NCBI GenBank assembly: GCA_001773955.1
Contig: MEYH01000002.1
Location: 1-35,574 of the forward strand
Direction: 5' to 3'
DNA length: 35,574 nt
From: Candidatus Sediminicultor quintus
Lineage (GTDB): Bacteria; Atribacterota; Phoenicimicrobiia; Phoenicimicrobiales; Phoenicimicrobiaceae
Shown here piece after piece: positions 8,372 to 17,194 of the stretch. Position 1 is the first letter of the stretch, and the number at the start of each line of letters is the position of its first letter. Position numbers and translations under genes: made by a program. The notes under the pieces are model-generated. The model saw only the letters and a list, made by a program, of their open reading frames with translations. It had not been told where the DNA came from and searched no databases.

Positions 8372-9991
8372 ATGAGAAATGAAAATAAAAGCAAATTAGA
8401 AAAAGATACCACAATTTTTAAGAAGCTAATCTCTAAGATGACTCTGGAAGAAAAAATAGGGCAGATGTTTCAAGTTGGTTTTATTGGTACAAAGATTACT
8501 TCTGAAATATCGGAAATGATAAAAGATTATCACATAGGAGGGATAATATATTTCAGGCGTAATATAGAATCACTTCAACAAGTATCCGGTCTATCTAATG
8601 AGTTGCAGATATTATCGGCAAGCAAGAGACCAGGTTTACCGTTGATGATGTCTACTGACCAGGAAGGTGGAATGGTCAACCGTCTGGTAGGAGGAACTCG
8701 TTTTCCTGGAAATATGATATTAGGTGCAACAAGAAATGTTAGGCTGGCTAAAAGAGATGGTCAGGCAATTGCAAGGCAATTAAAAGCGGTGGGAATTAAT
8801 ATGGATTTTGCTCCTGTTTTAGATGTTAATAATAATCCATTAAATTTGGTTATAGGAGCTCGATCTTTTGGTGGAGACCCTCTTTTAGTGGCTAATTTAG
8901 GTGTAGCTTTTATTAAAGGGATGCAAGCAGAGGGAGTTATTACCTGTGCCAAACATTTTCCTGGGCATGGAGATACAGCTATTGATTCCCATTTAGGTCT
9001 TCCTGTTATTAAGCACGGAAAGGAACATTTAGAAAAGGTAGAACTTTATCCTTTTAAGCAGGCAATAAAGGTAGGGGTAGATAGTATTATGACTGCTCAT
9101 ATTTATTTCCCAGCCCTAGAACCCAGAAAAGGAGTACCTGCGACATTATCATATAATATTTTAACTGGTTTGCTAAGAAGGGAGTTGGGATTTGCAGGTC
9201 TAATTATTTCTGATTGTATGGAGATGAAGGCTATTACTAATAGTTTTGGTACAATAAAGGGATCAGTTATGTCCATCGAAGCGGGTAGTGATATGATTTT
9301 AGTGTCTCATAGTTTAGATAAACAAAAAGCAGCTATTAAGGCGGTAGTTGAATCAGTAAAAGAAGGTAGAATTACTGAGAAACGAATTAATCAATCCGTA
9401 TTGAGAATACTTAGACTGAAAAGAAAAAGAATTGGCTTAGAAGGTCCTCCAATTTCTGACTATAGAAAGATAAATAAAAAAATAGAAGAAGAAATTGCTT
9501 ATCAAATCTCCAAGGAAGGGGTAACATTGGTTAAAGATAAAGATAATTTAATTCCTATTGATAAATCAAATAATAAAAAAATATTAGTTATAGATTTTCT
9601 TTTGAACAAGTTGTCGCTGGCAGGAGATGATGTAGAAAATAAAAATCTATTAGTGAACTTTTTAAGGGCAGAAGGAATAAAAGTTGAGCATCACACTTTC
9701 CTTGAGGATAGCAATAGATTATCTTTATTAGAAGGAATTGATCTGGTTATTATTTGTAGTTTTAATGCTATCCATAACCCTTATCAGATTAAAATAATTA
9801 AAAAACTACATGCTATTAATATACCGTTTATCGTTTTATCCATTAATCCTTATGATCTTCAAGTTTTTCCAGAAGTATCTACTTTTCTGACTATTTATGA
9901 TTATAGTCCTTTTAATTTACAAGTAGCTAGCGAGGTAATAGTTGGTAAATATAAAGCTAAGGGAATTTTACCTGTAATTTTGAAATATTAA
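8372..9991 (+). CDS. nagZ: GH3 beta-N-acetylhexosaminidase (NagZ-like), cytoplasmic
   Basis: This 540-residue glycoside hydrolase family 3 protein has an N-terminal TIM barrel with KHFPGHGDT at residues 194-202. The NagZ-type acid/base dyad is Asp205-x-His207 (in AIDSHLGLP), and the nucleophile is Asp281 in ISDCMEMKAI. The DxH loop is the mark of the beta-N-acetylglucosaminidase branch of GH3. About 180 further residues form a C-terminal alpha/beta domain, as in Bacillus-type NagZ. No signal peptide is present, so it acts on imported material, freeing GlcNAc from chitobiose or GlcNAc-MurNAc peptides. Some relatives are phosphorylases and would give GlcNAc-1-P instead. ATG 8372 is preferred over TTG 8354 because GAGGAG ends 10 bases before it. 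Confidence 0.85.
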   Translation: MRNENKSKLEKDTTIFKKLISKMTLEEKIGQMFQVGFIGTKITSEISEMIKDYHIGGIIYFRRNIESLQQVSGLSNELQILSASKRPGLPLMMSTDQEGGMVNRLVGGTRFPGNMILGATRNVRLAKRDGQAIARQLKAVGINMDFAPVLDVNNNPLNLVIGARSFGGDPLLVANLGVAFIKGMQAEGVITCAKHFPGHGDTAIDSHLGLPVIKHGKEHLEKVELYPFKQAIKVGVDSIMTAHIYFPALEPRKGVPATLSYNILTGLLRRELGFAGLIISDCMEMKAITNSFGTIKGSVMSIEAGSDMILVSHSLDKQKAAIKAVVESVKEGRITEKRINQSVLRILRLKRKRIGLEGPPISDYRKINKKIEEEIAYQISKEGVTLVKDKDNLIPIDKSNNKKILVIDFLLNKLSLAGDDVENKNLLVNFLRAEGIKVEHHTFLEDSNRLSLLEGIDLVIICSFNAIHNPYQIKIIKKLHAINIPFIVLSINPYDLQVFPEVSTFLTIYDYSPFNLQVASEVIVGKYKAKGILPVILKY

Positions 9992-10041
9992 AATTATTTA
10001 TTCTAAATTGATTTCAGTGATTTTTAGGAGAGAGGCCATTG

Positions 10042-11016
10042 ATGGAATGTAGAAGAATTGTTACCAGAGATGGAATATACAAAGGAATAGATTTATGGAA
10101 CAGGGTTAATCCATCATTTTTTATAATTTCTCGTTTAGTAGAGCAGAATATTTTTACCCCATTTGCCGGAGTAAATGTTCATGCCTGGGGAGCTTTTGAA
10201 GGAGATAATTTACTTGCTTTTGCCTTAATAAAATATTTAACCATTCCCATAATTGAAAATGGCCAGGTGGATGAGGGTTGGATAAGCCTGATAGTTATAG
10301 ATAAAAAAAATATTAGAATTAATTCTATAGGAAATATTTTTTTTAAAATAATAGAGAGAGATTTAAAGGAGAAGGGAATACATAAAGTATATTTTGGTAG
10401 AGATCCACAGAATTTTTTACCTGGCTTACCTGCTAATTTAGATGAAGATTATTTACTTTTGTTAGAAAAAATGGGCTACAAAAAAGAGGGCGTGGTATAT
10501 GACCTCTACCAGGATATCTCGAAATTTACAATTTCTCCTAAAATTACGGTGCTGCAAAAGGAATTAGAATTAAATTTACAAGCAAAGATGGTTACTAAAG
10601 AAACGGAAAAATCTTGCTTAGAATTTTTAAAAACATTTTTTCCAGGGAGGTGGCATTATGAAGCAGAAAACATTAGACGTATTCCAGGTGGGATTGAAGA
10701 TTATTGGCTTCTCTGGTGTGATAATGTTCCAGTAGGATTTGCAAGAACCAATACCTCTGAATCGTCGTATATGGGGTCGAATGTTAATTGGGGCTCTCAA
10801 AAGGGTCAAAAATATTGTGGACTAGGACCAATTGGTATTGCTAATAATTGTAGAGGCAAGGGGTATGGGATATATTTGATGATTAATATCATCCAATATT
10901 TTCAGCAAAAAGGTTATAAACATATGATAATTGATTGGACTGATTTGCTAGATTATTATGATAAAGTTAAATTTAAACCTTGGATTAAATATTTTTTGTT
11001 ATACAAAAATTTATAA
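10042..11016 (+). CDS. Tandem GNAT-type acetyltransferase in the amino-sugar operon
   Basis: This protein has 324 residues and appears to carry two GNAT folds. The C-terminal one is clear: LGPIGIANNCRGKGYGIYLM contains the acetyl-CoA pyrophosphate loop (R/Q-x-x-G-x-G/A) around residues 262-282, followed by a helix and IDWTDLLDYYDKVKFKPW, the usual final strand and Tyr region. The N-terminal half (AWGAFEGDNLLAFALIKYL) looks like a degenerate second GNAT. It sits between the GH3 enzyme and a ROK-like kinase, with short gaps, so it is probably part of the same transcript. Acetylation of glucosamine or of a cell-wall amino group would fit, but the substrate cannot be read from the sequence. ATG 10042 and TTG 10039 are both possible starts. 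Confidence 0.7.
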   Translation: MECRRIVTRDGIYKGIDLWNRVNPSFFIISRLVEQNIFTPFAGVNVHAWGAFEGDNLLAFALIKYLTIPIIENGQVDEGWISLIVIDKKNIRINSIGNIFFKIIERDLKEKGIHKVYFGRDPQNFLPGLPANLDEDYLLLLEKMGYKKEGVVYDLYQDISKFTISPKITVLQKELELNLQAKMVTKETEKSCLEFLKTFFPGRWHYEAENIRRIPGGIEDYWLLWCDNVPVGFARTNTSESSYMGSNVNWGSQKGQKYCGLGPIGIANNCRGKGYGIYLMINIIQYFQQKGYKHMIIDWTDLLDYYDKVKFKPWIKYFLLYKNL

Positions 11017-11030
11017 CTAATCAATAGAAA

Positions 11031-11068
11031 ATATAATTTTATAATGACTATCATTTGCAAAATTATAT
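11031..11068. promoter_or_regulatory. AT-rich inverted repeat before the ROK-like kinase
   Basis: ATATAATTTT (11031-11040) and AAAATTATAT (11059-11068) form a perfect 10-bp inverted repeat with an 18-base loop in the 113-base gap between the GNAT and ROK-like kinase genes. It could be a regulator site, a weak RNA stem-loop or chance in AT-rich DNA. Confidence 0.3.
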
Positions 11069-11129
11069 GGTAACAATATTTAATTTATTGTAAAAATTCT
11101 AATAACGAAAGGATGGTCCGACTTGGTTT

Positions 11130-12539
11130 ATGGCCAATGACTTAATATCATTAATGAAACCAAAGATAGATTTTATAATTGATGAAAAATTGTATCCAGC
11201 TGTACTTTGGAATCATTCTTTTTTAAATGCTGTTCATAATTCAAAAAAAAGCGTGCCTTTATATATTGCTTTACAAAGAGGGGATGATTCTATTTCAACC
11301 TCTGAATCCCGGGTTTTTTTTCAAGAATCTAAATATAATTCTTTGAATTATTTTTATGTAGAACGGTTAGTAAAAACACTTTTGTGGATTTATGGTGGAA
11401 ATAAAATAATTATAGATGGTCCCAAGGAAATTGTTAAATATATTCAAAAATTATATTCTCAAAAAGGGAAACGTTTTTTTGATGCAAATTTTATGTCTAA
11501 TATATATGAAAAGCCTTTTTCTATAGTGGCTTGTAATGCCGAACAAGTAGTTCCGGTTAAAGAAAAATCAATTCCTTTAAATCGACAACTTAAAGGATGC
11601 CGTATCGGTTTTGACCTCGGAGCAAGTGATAGAAAAGTAAGTGCGGTAATAGATGGCAAAGTAGTTTTTAGTGAGGAAGTAGTATGGAACCCTAGCGTAC
11701 AAACTAATCCAAACTATCATTATCACGAAATTATGTCTATGTTACATCGTGCTGCGGCACGTATGCCCCGCATTGATGCTATAGGAGGAAGTTCTGCCGG
11801 GGTCTATATAAATAATCGGGTAATGAGTGCTTCCATATTTCGTGGAATTTCTCCTGATCTTTTTGAAAAAAGAGTAAAAAATATTTTTTTAGATATACAA
11901 AAGGAATGGGATGTTCCTTTTAAAGTGATAAATGATGGAGAAGTTACAGCTTTAGCTGGGTCTATGTCATTAAAAGTTAATGCAGTGCTAGGCATTGCTA
12001 TGGGATCGAGTGAAGCAGGGGGTTATGTAGATAGAAAGGGGAATATTACTACTCAGCTAAACGAATTAGCTTTTGTGCCTATTGATTTCAATGAACAAGC
12101 GCCTATTGATGTATGGTCTAAAGACTATGGATGTGGAGTTCAGTATTTATCCCAAGTAGCGGTTATACGACTTGCAGAAAGAGCTGGAATTATTTTTAGC
12201 GAAAAACAAACTCCTGCTGAAAAATTGAAATTTGTTCAAGAATTACTGACTAAAGGGGATAATAGGGCAGTAAAAATTTTTGAAACAATTGGGGTATATT
12301 TAGGATATGCTATTGCACATTATGCAGATTTTTATGATATAGAACATATATTAATATTGGGTCGAGTTACTTCAGGTGAAGGTGGACCTATAATTTTACA
12401 AAAGGCAATTCAAGTTTTACAAGAAGAATTTGTGGAATTATTTAATAAAATTTCTATACATCTTCCTGATGAATCTATGAGAAGAGTGGGTCAATCTATT
12501 GCTGCTGCCAGTTTACCTTTAGCAAATAGTGAAGGGTAG
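11130..12539 (+). CDS. ROK-like sugar kinase with long N-terminal extension
   Basis: Residues from about 158 on form an actin-like ATPase domain of ROK type: GFDLGASDRKVSAVIDG (phosphate 1 loop), GSSAGVYINN, NDGEVTALAG and the glycine-rich GIAMGSSEAGGYVDRKG (phosphate 2). The ROK zinc signature CxCGxxGCxE is absent; the matching area reads WSKDYGCGVQYLSQ. The first about 155 residues are not a HTH and I do not recognise them. In this operon a GlcNAc kinase is needed between hexosaminidase and NagA, and this protein is the best candidate for producing GlcNAc-6-P. That role rests on context. ATG 11130 is the only usable start in frame; the AAAGGA before it is about 16 bases away, so translation may be weak. 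Confidence 0.7.
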   Translation: MANDLISLMKPKIDFIIDEKLYPAVLWNHSFLNAVHNSKKSVPLYIALQRGDDSISTSESRVFFQESKYNSLNYFYVERLVKTLLWIYGGNKIIIDGPKEIVKYIQKLYSQKGKRFFDANFMSNIYEKPFSIVACNAEQVVPVKEKSIPLNRQLKGCRIGFDLGASDRKVSAVIDGKVVFSEEVVWNPSVQTNPNYHYHEIMSMLHRAAARMPRIDAIGGSSAGVYINNRVMSASIFRGISPDLFEKRVKNIFLDIQKEWDVPFKVINDGEVTALAGSMSLKVNAVLGIAMGSSEAGGYVDRKGNITTQLNELAFVPIDFNEQAPIDVWSKDYGCGVQYLSQVAVIRLAERAGIIFSEKQTPAEKLKFVQELLTKGDNRAVKIFETIGVYLGYAIAHYADFYDIEHILILGRVTSGEGGPIILQKAIQVLQEEFVELFNKISIHLPDESMRRVGQSIAAASLPLANSEG

Positions 12540-12641
12540 TTTTGATAAAAATTTGTTAAGTTAAATAAATTTTGCAATTCTATAAATTTTTTATAAGGAG
12601 AGTGATTAAATATTATTAACCAAAACAAAAGGACTGTTATT

Positions 12642-13799
12642 TTGCATGGTACTATAATTACTCCTTTTCAATTACTTGAGGATAGAATTATTATTATTGA
12701 AAAAGGAAAAATTATGGCTATAACAGATAAAAAAGAAGATTTCGCTCTTCTGAAAAATGTAGAAATAATTGAAGCCAAAGATAAATTTGTAGTCCCTGGC
12801 TATATTGATATACATATTCATGGTGGTGGGGGATCAGATGTTATGGACGGAGAATATGAAGCTATAAAGCAAGTTGCTACTACCCATTCTCGTTTTGGTA
12901 CTACAGCATTTCTTCCTACCACAATGACTATGAGTAAAGATAAAATCATTAGAAGTCTTCGGAGCATTTGTGAGGCAGTAAAAAAGGGAACTGCGGGCGC
13001 TGAAATTTTAGGGATACATCTGGAAGGGCCTTATATTAACCCTGAAAAGAAAGGGGCTCAAAAAGAAGAGGATATTAAAAAAATTTCCCTTGAGGAGTTC
13101 TTGGAATTTAATCAGGCTTCGGGCAATTTAATTCGTTTGGTAACTATTGCGCCAGAAATGCCCGGAGCAATTGATTTTATTCGTTGGTTACACCAACAAG
13201 GTATTATTGTTTCGGTTGGACATTCTAATGCTACTTATAAGCAAGTGCAGGAAGGTATTCAAGCTGGCTTATCCCAGGTTACCCATATATTTAATGCTAT
13301 GAGAGGACTGCACCACCGTGAGCCAGGAGTGGTGGGAGCAGCTTTATCTTCTCCAAAATTGATAGTAGAGATGATTGCTGATGGAATACACCTCCATCCA
13401 ATTGTATTAAAAATGTTAACTCAAATTAAAGAAAGTGAAAAATTAGTTTTGATTACCGATGCAATGAGGGCAACAGGTTTTAAAGAAGGTACTTATGATT
13501 TAGGAGGGCAAGAAGTTATTGTAACTAAAGGACAAGCGAGATTAAAAGACGGAACTTTAGCTGGCAGCGTGCTAACTATGGATAAAGCAGTTAAAAATAT
13601 GGTAACAAAAGTAGGTATTCCATTGTCAAAAGCGATTCAGATGGCAAGTTTTAATCCAGCGAAGTGCCTGGGAGTAGAAGACCGAAAAGGGAGTTTGGAA
13701 CCTGGTAAGGATGCCGATATAGTTATTTTAAATAAAAACTTAGAAACCGAATTAACTATGGTGGCTGGTAAGGTAGTTTACAGGAGAAAAGAAATATGA
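12642..13799 (+). CDS. nagA: N-acetylglucosamine-6-phosphate deacetylase
   Basis: NagA removes the acetyl group from GlcNAc-6-P to give GlcN-6-P and acetate. All catalytic elements of the amidohydrolase fold are visible: IHIHGGGG (His58, His60), [15 protein letters not shown] (metal ligand Glu128), GHSNATY (His194), [16 protein letters not shown] (His215) and ITDAMRATG (catalytic Asp273). The C-terminus has the usual [28 protein letters not shown] block. The start is uncertain. TTG 12642 has AAAGGA 8 bases upstream, but it trims the first beta strand. The frame stays open back to 12606 behind a stronger AAGGAG (12595-12600), where only non-standard ATT codons (12612, 12615) occur. The stop overlaps the nagB start as ATGA. 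Confidence 0.93.
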   Translation: MHGTIITPFQLLEDRIIIIEKGKIMAITDKKEDFALLKNVEIIEAKDKFVVPGYIDIHIHGGGGSDVMDGEYEAIKQVATTHSRFGTTAFLPTTMTMSKDKIIRSLRSICEAVKKGTAGAEILGIHLEGPYINPEKKGAQKEEDIKKISLEEFLEFNQASGNLIRLVTIAPEMPGAIDFIRWLHQQGIIVSVGHSNATYKQVQEGIQAGLSQVTHIFNAMRGLHHREPGVVGAALSSPKLIVEMIADGIHLHPIVLKMLTQIKESEKLVLITDAMRATGFKEGTYDLGGQEVIVTKGQARLKDGTLAGSVLTMDKAVKNMVTKVGIPLSKAIQMASFNPAKCLGVEDRKGSLEPGKDADIVILNKNLETELTMVAGKVVYRRKEI

Positions 13800-14533
13800 A
13801 AGTTGTTGTAGTAAAAAATTATAATGAGATTAGTTTCCAGGCTGCTCAATTAATTACTGATCAAATTATAAACAAAAAAAATTCTGTTTTGGGTTTAGCT
13901 ACAGGCAGTACACCAATTGGTGTGTATCAGGAACTTATTCGCAAATTTCAGAAAGGCGAACTAGATTTTTCTAAAGTAGTTACCTTTAATTTGGATGAAT
14001 ATTATGGCTTATCTCCAGAACATCCCCAGAGCTATCACTTTTTTATGTGGAATATTTTATTTAAACATATTAACCTTAAAAAAGAAAATATACACTTATT
14101 AAATGGAATTACAGAAAATATTGCTAAGGAATGTAAACAGTATGAAGATTTAATTCAAAAAAGTGGAGGAATTGATTTACAGATTTTAGGGATTGGTGAT
14201 AACGGTCATATAGGCTTTAATGAGCCCGATATTAGTTTAGATACTCGAACTCATTTAGTAAATTTGACTGCTAAGACAATCCGGGCAAATTCTCGTTTTT
14301 TTAATAACGCTCAGGAAGTGCCCAAACAAGCTATTACTATGGGAATAGGGACCATTATGCAGGCAAAAAAAATTATTTTGTTAGCTAACGGTAAAAGAAA
14401 AGCCAGAGTTGTGGAAAGAACAATAAATGGTCCTATTACTACTAAGGTACCGGCAACTGTTCTTCAGCTTCATAATGACGTAACCATAATTGTCGATCAA
14501 GAAGCAGCTTTTCAATTTGCAAGCCAACAGTGA
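13796..14533 (+). CDS. nagB: Glucosamine-6-phosphate deaminase
   Basis: NagB converts GlcN-6-P to fructose-6-P and ammonia, the last step of this pathway. The 245-residue protein has the phosphate-binding [22 protein letters not shown] with the general base Asp67, and [13 protein letters not shown] with His138 and Glu143, matching the E. coli active-site His143 and Glu148. Length is typical for the short, unregulated bacterial form. Its ATG overlaps the nagA stop by four bases, so the two are translationally coupled. A strong terminator follows at 14572. Confidence 0.95.
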   Translation: MKVVVVKNYNEISFQAAQLITDQIINKKNSVLGLATGSTPIGVYQELIRKFQKGELDFSKVVTFNLDEYYGLSPEHPQSYHFFMWNILFKHINLKKENIHLLNGITENIAKECKQYEDLIQKSGGIDLQILGIGDNGHIGFNEPDISLDTRTHLVNLTAKTIRANSRFFNNAQEVPKQAITMGIGTIMQAKKIILLANGKRKARVVERTINGPITTKVPATVLQLHNDVTIIVDQEAAFQFASQQ

Positions 14534-14571
14534 GATAGCTTATTTTAATTAATAAATTTAAGTTAATTTTG

Positions 14572-14634
14572 AAAGCATAATTTAGATAATATTTTTAAAA
14601 GAACTGATTCTCTAAATTATGCTTTTTGTTATTT
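14572..14634 (+). terminator. Intrinsic terminator after nagB
   Basis: AAAGCATAATTTAGA (14572-14586) and TCTAAATTATGCTTT (14611-14625) form a perfect 15-bp stem with a 24-base loop, followed by TTGTTATTTT. It closes the amino-sugar operon. Confidence 0.85.
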
Positions 14635-14673
14635 TAAAAGTATAATCTTTAAAGGTATTTATAACCTTATAAC

Positions 14674-14701
14674 TTGAAAGATTTCCTAAAGAGAATAAAA
14701 T
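14674..14701 (+). promoter_or_regulatory. Candidate promoter for the yhaM-tldDE group
   Basis: TTGAAA (14674-14679), a 16-base spacer and TAAAAT (14696-14701) lie between the nagB terminator and the exoribonuclease gene, about 100 bases before its start. The match is moderate, but a new promoter is expected here. Confidence 0.45.
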
Positions 14702-14803
14702 ATTATATAATAAGACAAATTAAATCTTAACTAAAAATATAACGCATATTTATGATCAATCATAAATACCTCAGAATTTTTAAAGAAAGAGTGGTGAAGT
14801 GCT

Positions 14804-15805
14804 TTGGTTAAAAAACAGATGGTGACTGATTTTAATTTAAATACCAGGATTAACAACATATTTTTCTTAAAAAATGTGGAGTTTAGGGTGAGAAGAGATA
14901 ATAAAACCATAGATATGTTCTTTAAAATCGCCGATAAGACCGGGGAAATTGAAGCCGTAAATTGGGATGTTTCTGATGATAAGGTAGAAAAGTTAGGCAA
15001 GATTGAATTTGCCCGAGTTGAAGGGTATATTACCAAAAAGAAAAGTGATGGAACCCTTCAGGCAACAGTTTCTTCCCTTATCAAAGCTGCTCCTTTGGAT
15101 TTAGATTATTCAGATTATTTACCTCAATCAAAAAAAGATTTAGATCAACTAATGAATATATTATACTCGAATATAGAATCTATAAAAAATATTTATTTGA
15201 AGAAGCTATTAAAAACTTTTTTTGACGACCAGGAATTTGTAGAAAAATTTAAAAAAGCTCCAGCGGCTACAAAAGTACACCAGCCTTATCTCGGAGGTTT
15301 GCTCGAGCATACCTGTAATTTAGTCAGGATTTGTGAAACAATAGGTGATATTTATAAAGAGGTAAATCGTGACTTTTTGTTAACTATGGCTCTACTCCAT
15401 GATATAGGCAAAGTTAGAGAATATACTTATGACAGAGTCATTGAATATACCGATGAAGGCAAACTTTTAGGTCATATTACTATAGGGCTGGAGATGATTG
15501 ACCAAAAAATAAAGAGTTTAGATAATTTTCCTCACGATTTAGAATTAATGATAAAACATACTCTCTTAAGCCATCATGGACGTTTTGAATTTGGTTCACC
15601 AAAACTCCCCAGCATATTAACAGCTATTGCTCTTCATTATGCTGATGAAACAGAGGCTAAAATAAGTGGTTTTATCAATATAAAGGAAGAATGCGGAAAT
15701 TTTAAGGAAAAATGGAGTAAATGGATTTGGTGGTTAGAAAGGCCAGTTTATTTAGACGAAGAAAAAATATTAAAAAATAAAATAAATGAGACAGAGGAAG
15801 ATTAA
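14804..15805 (+). CDS. yhaM: 3'-5' exoribonuclease of the YhaM type (OB fold plus HD domain)
   Basis: This 333-residue protein has an N-terminal OB nucleic-acid-binding fold (about residues 18-95, FFKIADKTGEIEAVNWD) and an HD phosphohydrolase domain (about 155-290). The HD domain shows GGLLEHTCNLVRI, ALLHDIGKVREY, LLSHHG and a further Asp (HYADETEAK). This OB-HD order and length match YhaM/CBF1, a Mn2+-dependent exonuclease that trims RNA or single-stranded DNA from the 3' end in the cytoplasm. TTG 14804 is taken as start because GGTGA lies 6 bases upstream; ATG 14819 has no ribosome site. It precedes tldD by 14 bases and is probably cotranscribed with tldD and tldE. Confidence 0.88.
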   Translation: MVKKQMVTDFNLNTRINNIFFLKNVEFRVRRDNKTIDMFFKIADKTGEIEAVNWDVSDDKVEKLGKIEFARVEGYITKKKSDGTLQATVSSLIKAAPLDLDYSDYLPQSKKDLDQLMNILYSNIESIKNIYLKKLLKTFFDDQEFVEKFKKAPAATKVHQPYLGGLLEHTCNLVRICETIGDIYKEVNRDFLLTMALLHDIGKVREYTYDRVIEYTDEGKLLGHITIGLEMIDQKIKSLDNFPHDLELMIKHTLLSHHGRFEFGSPKLPSILTAIALHYADETEAKISGFINIKEECGNFKEKWSKWIWWLERPVYLDEEKILKNKINETEED

Positions 15806-15819
15806 AGGAGAAGCTAATA

Positions 15820-17193
15820 ATGAGAGAAATTTTTGAAAAGGCTTTAAAAAATAATAAAAATAATGGGGATTATATCGAAATAAGAGCGGAAAAGAAAGAA
15901 ACCACTACTATTCATTTTCAAGGGGAGAAGTTAGAAAAAATAAATTATTCCCAGCAAACAGGAGGAAATGTCCGTGCCCTGGTAAAAGGGGGATGGGGTT
16001 TTATTTCCTTTAATCAGTTTGATGATTTGGAAGAAAAAATTAGAGAAGCCATTGAGGTGGCGAGCTTAATTGAAAAAGAAGAAGTGAGCAAATTAGCTAT
16101 GAGTTTGCCAGTGGTAGAAATAATTAACCGGGAATTAGATAAAGATTTTCGCCAGGTAAGTTTGAGAGAAAAGAAGGATTTAATGGAAAATTATAATAAT
16201 ATAATTATGAAATCTAATCACCTGATCCAATCTTCTAATGTAATCTATACCGATAGATTTTCTACTATTTATTTTGCCAATTCGGAAGGTAGTTATATCG
16301 AACAGGAAAAACCGTTTTTAAGTGCGGGTTTTACAGCCGTAGCTCGAGAGGGGGATAATGTTCAAATGTCCAGCGAAAGTGTCGGAAGCACCAAGGGTTT
16401 TGCCATTATGGAAAGAATTTCCGAAAAAGCACAAAGAGCGGCTTCCCGGGCAGTCAATCTTCTTAAGGCACAGCCGGTAGAAGGTGGAGAATATACTGTT
16501 ATCTTAGACCAGACGTTAGGCGGGGTTTTTATCCATGAAGCCTTTGGACATCTTAGTGAAGCTGATTTTTTATATGAAGACGAGAGGATGAGTGGTTTAA
16601 TGAAATTAGGGAAGAAATTTGGCTCACCCCAGCTCAATGTAGTTGATGATGGTTCTATCCCCGATTTGTTAGGTTCTGCCAAATATGATGATGAAGGTGT
16701 GAGAACAAAGAAAAATTATCTGATAAAAGAGGGAATCCTGGCAGGCAGACTTCATTCGCGGGAGACTGCTGTTAAAATGGGGGAAGAACCAACCGGAAAT
16801 GCTCGTGCCCTCAATTATCGCTTCAAACCTATTGTTCGCATGACTAATACTTATGTCGAAAACGGAGATACTCCTTTTGAAGATTTATTATCCGGAATAA
16901 AAAAGGGAATTTATGCCAGGGATTGCTACGGAGGGATGACCACCTTCGAAATGTTCACTTTTAGTGCCGGGGAAGGTTTTATGATAAGATACGGGAAGAT
17001 CGCCGAGCCGGTTAAGGATGTGGTTTTAAGTGGGAATTTATTTACCACACTTCTTAATATTGAGGGAGTAGGAAATGATTTGAAGATGATTGAATCCGGC
17101 GGGGGATGCGGAAAAGCGGGGCAAAATCCTCTGCCAGTCTCTTTCGGCAGTCCTCATCTCAGGATAAAAAAAGTAGTAGTAGGAGGTAGATGA
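15820..17193 (+). CDS. tldD: TldD-type metallopeptidase subunit
   Basis: TldD is the zinc-bearing subunit of the TldD/TldE protease, which degrades unfolded peptides and matures or removes modified peptides such as microcins. The zinc site is HEAFGHLSEADF (HExxxH with a following Glu-Ala-Asp), near residue 240. Other family blocks are present: SVGSTKGFA, GMTTFEMFTFSAGEGFMI and the C-terminal GGGCGKAGQNPLPVSFGSPHLRI. The length of 457 residues is normal. AGGAG lies just upstream of ATG 15820. The partner gene starts one base after its stop. No antibiotic peptide gene is visible nearby, so a housekeeping role is likely. Confidence 0.93.
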   Translation: MREIFEKALKNNKNNGDYIEIRAEKKETTTIHFQGEKLEKINYSQQTGGNVRALVKGGWGFISFNQFDDLEEKIREAIEVASLIEKEEVSKLAMSLPVVEIINRELDKDFRQVSLREKKDLMENYNNIIMKSNHLIQSSNVIYTDRFSTIYFANSEGSYIEQEKPFLSAGFTAVAREGDNVQMSSESVGSTKGFAIMERISEKAQRAASRAVNLLKAQPVEGGEYTVILDQTLGGVFIHEAFGHLSEADFLYEDERMSGLMKLGKKFGSPQLNVVDDGSIPDLLGSAKYDDEGVRTKKNYLIKEGILAGRLHSRETAVKMGEEPTGNARALNYRFKPIVRMTNTYVENGDTPFEDLLSGIKKGIYARDCYGGMTTFEMFTFSAGEGFMIRYGKIAEPVKDVVLSGNLFTTLLNIEGVGNDLKMIESGGGCGKAGQNPLPVSFGSPHLRIKKVVVGGR

Positions 17194-17194
17194 G

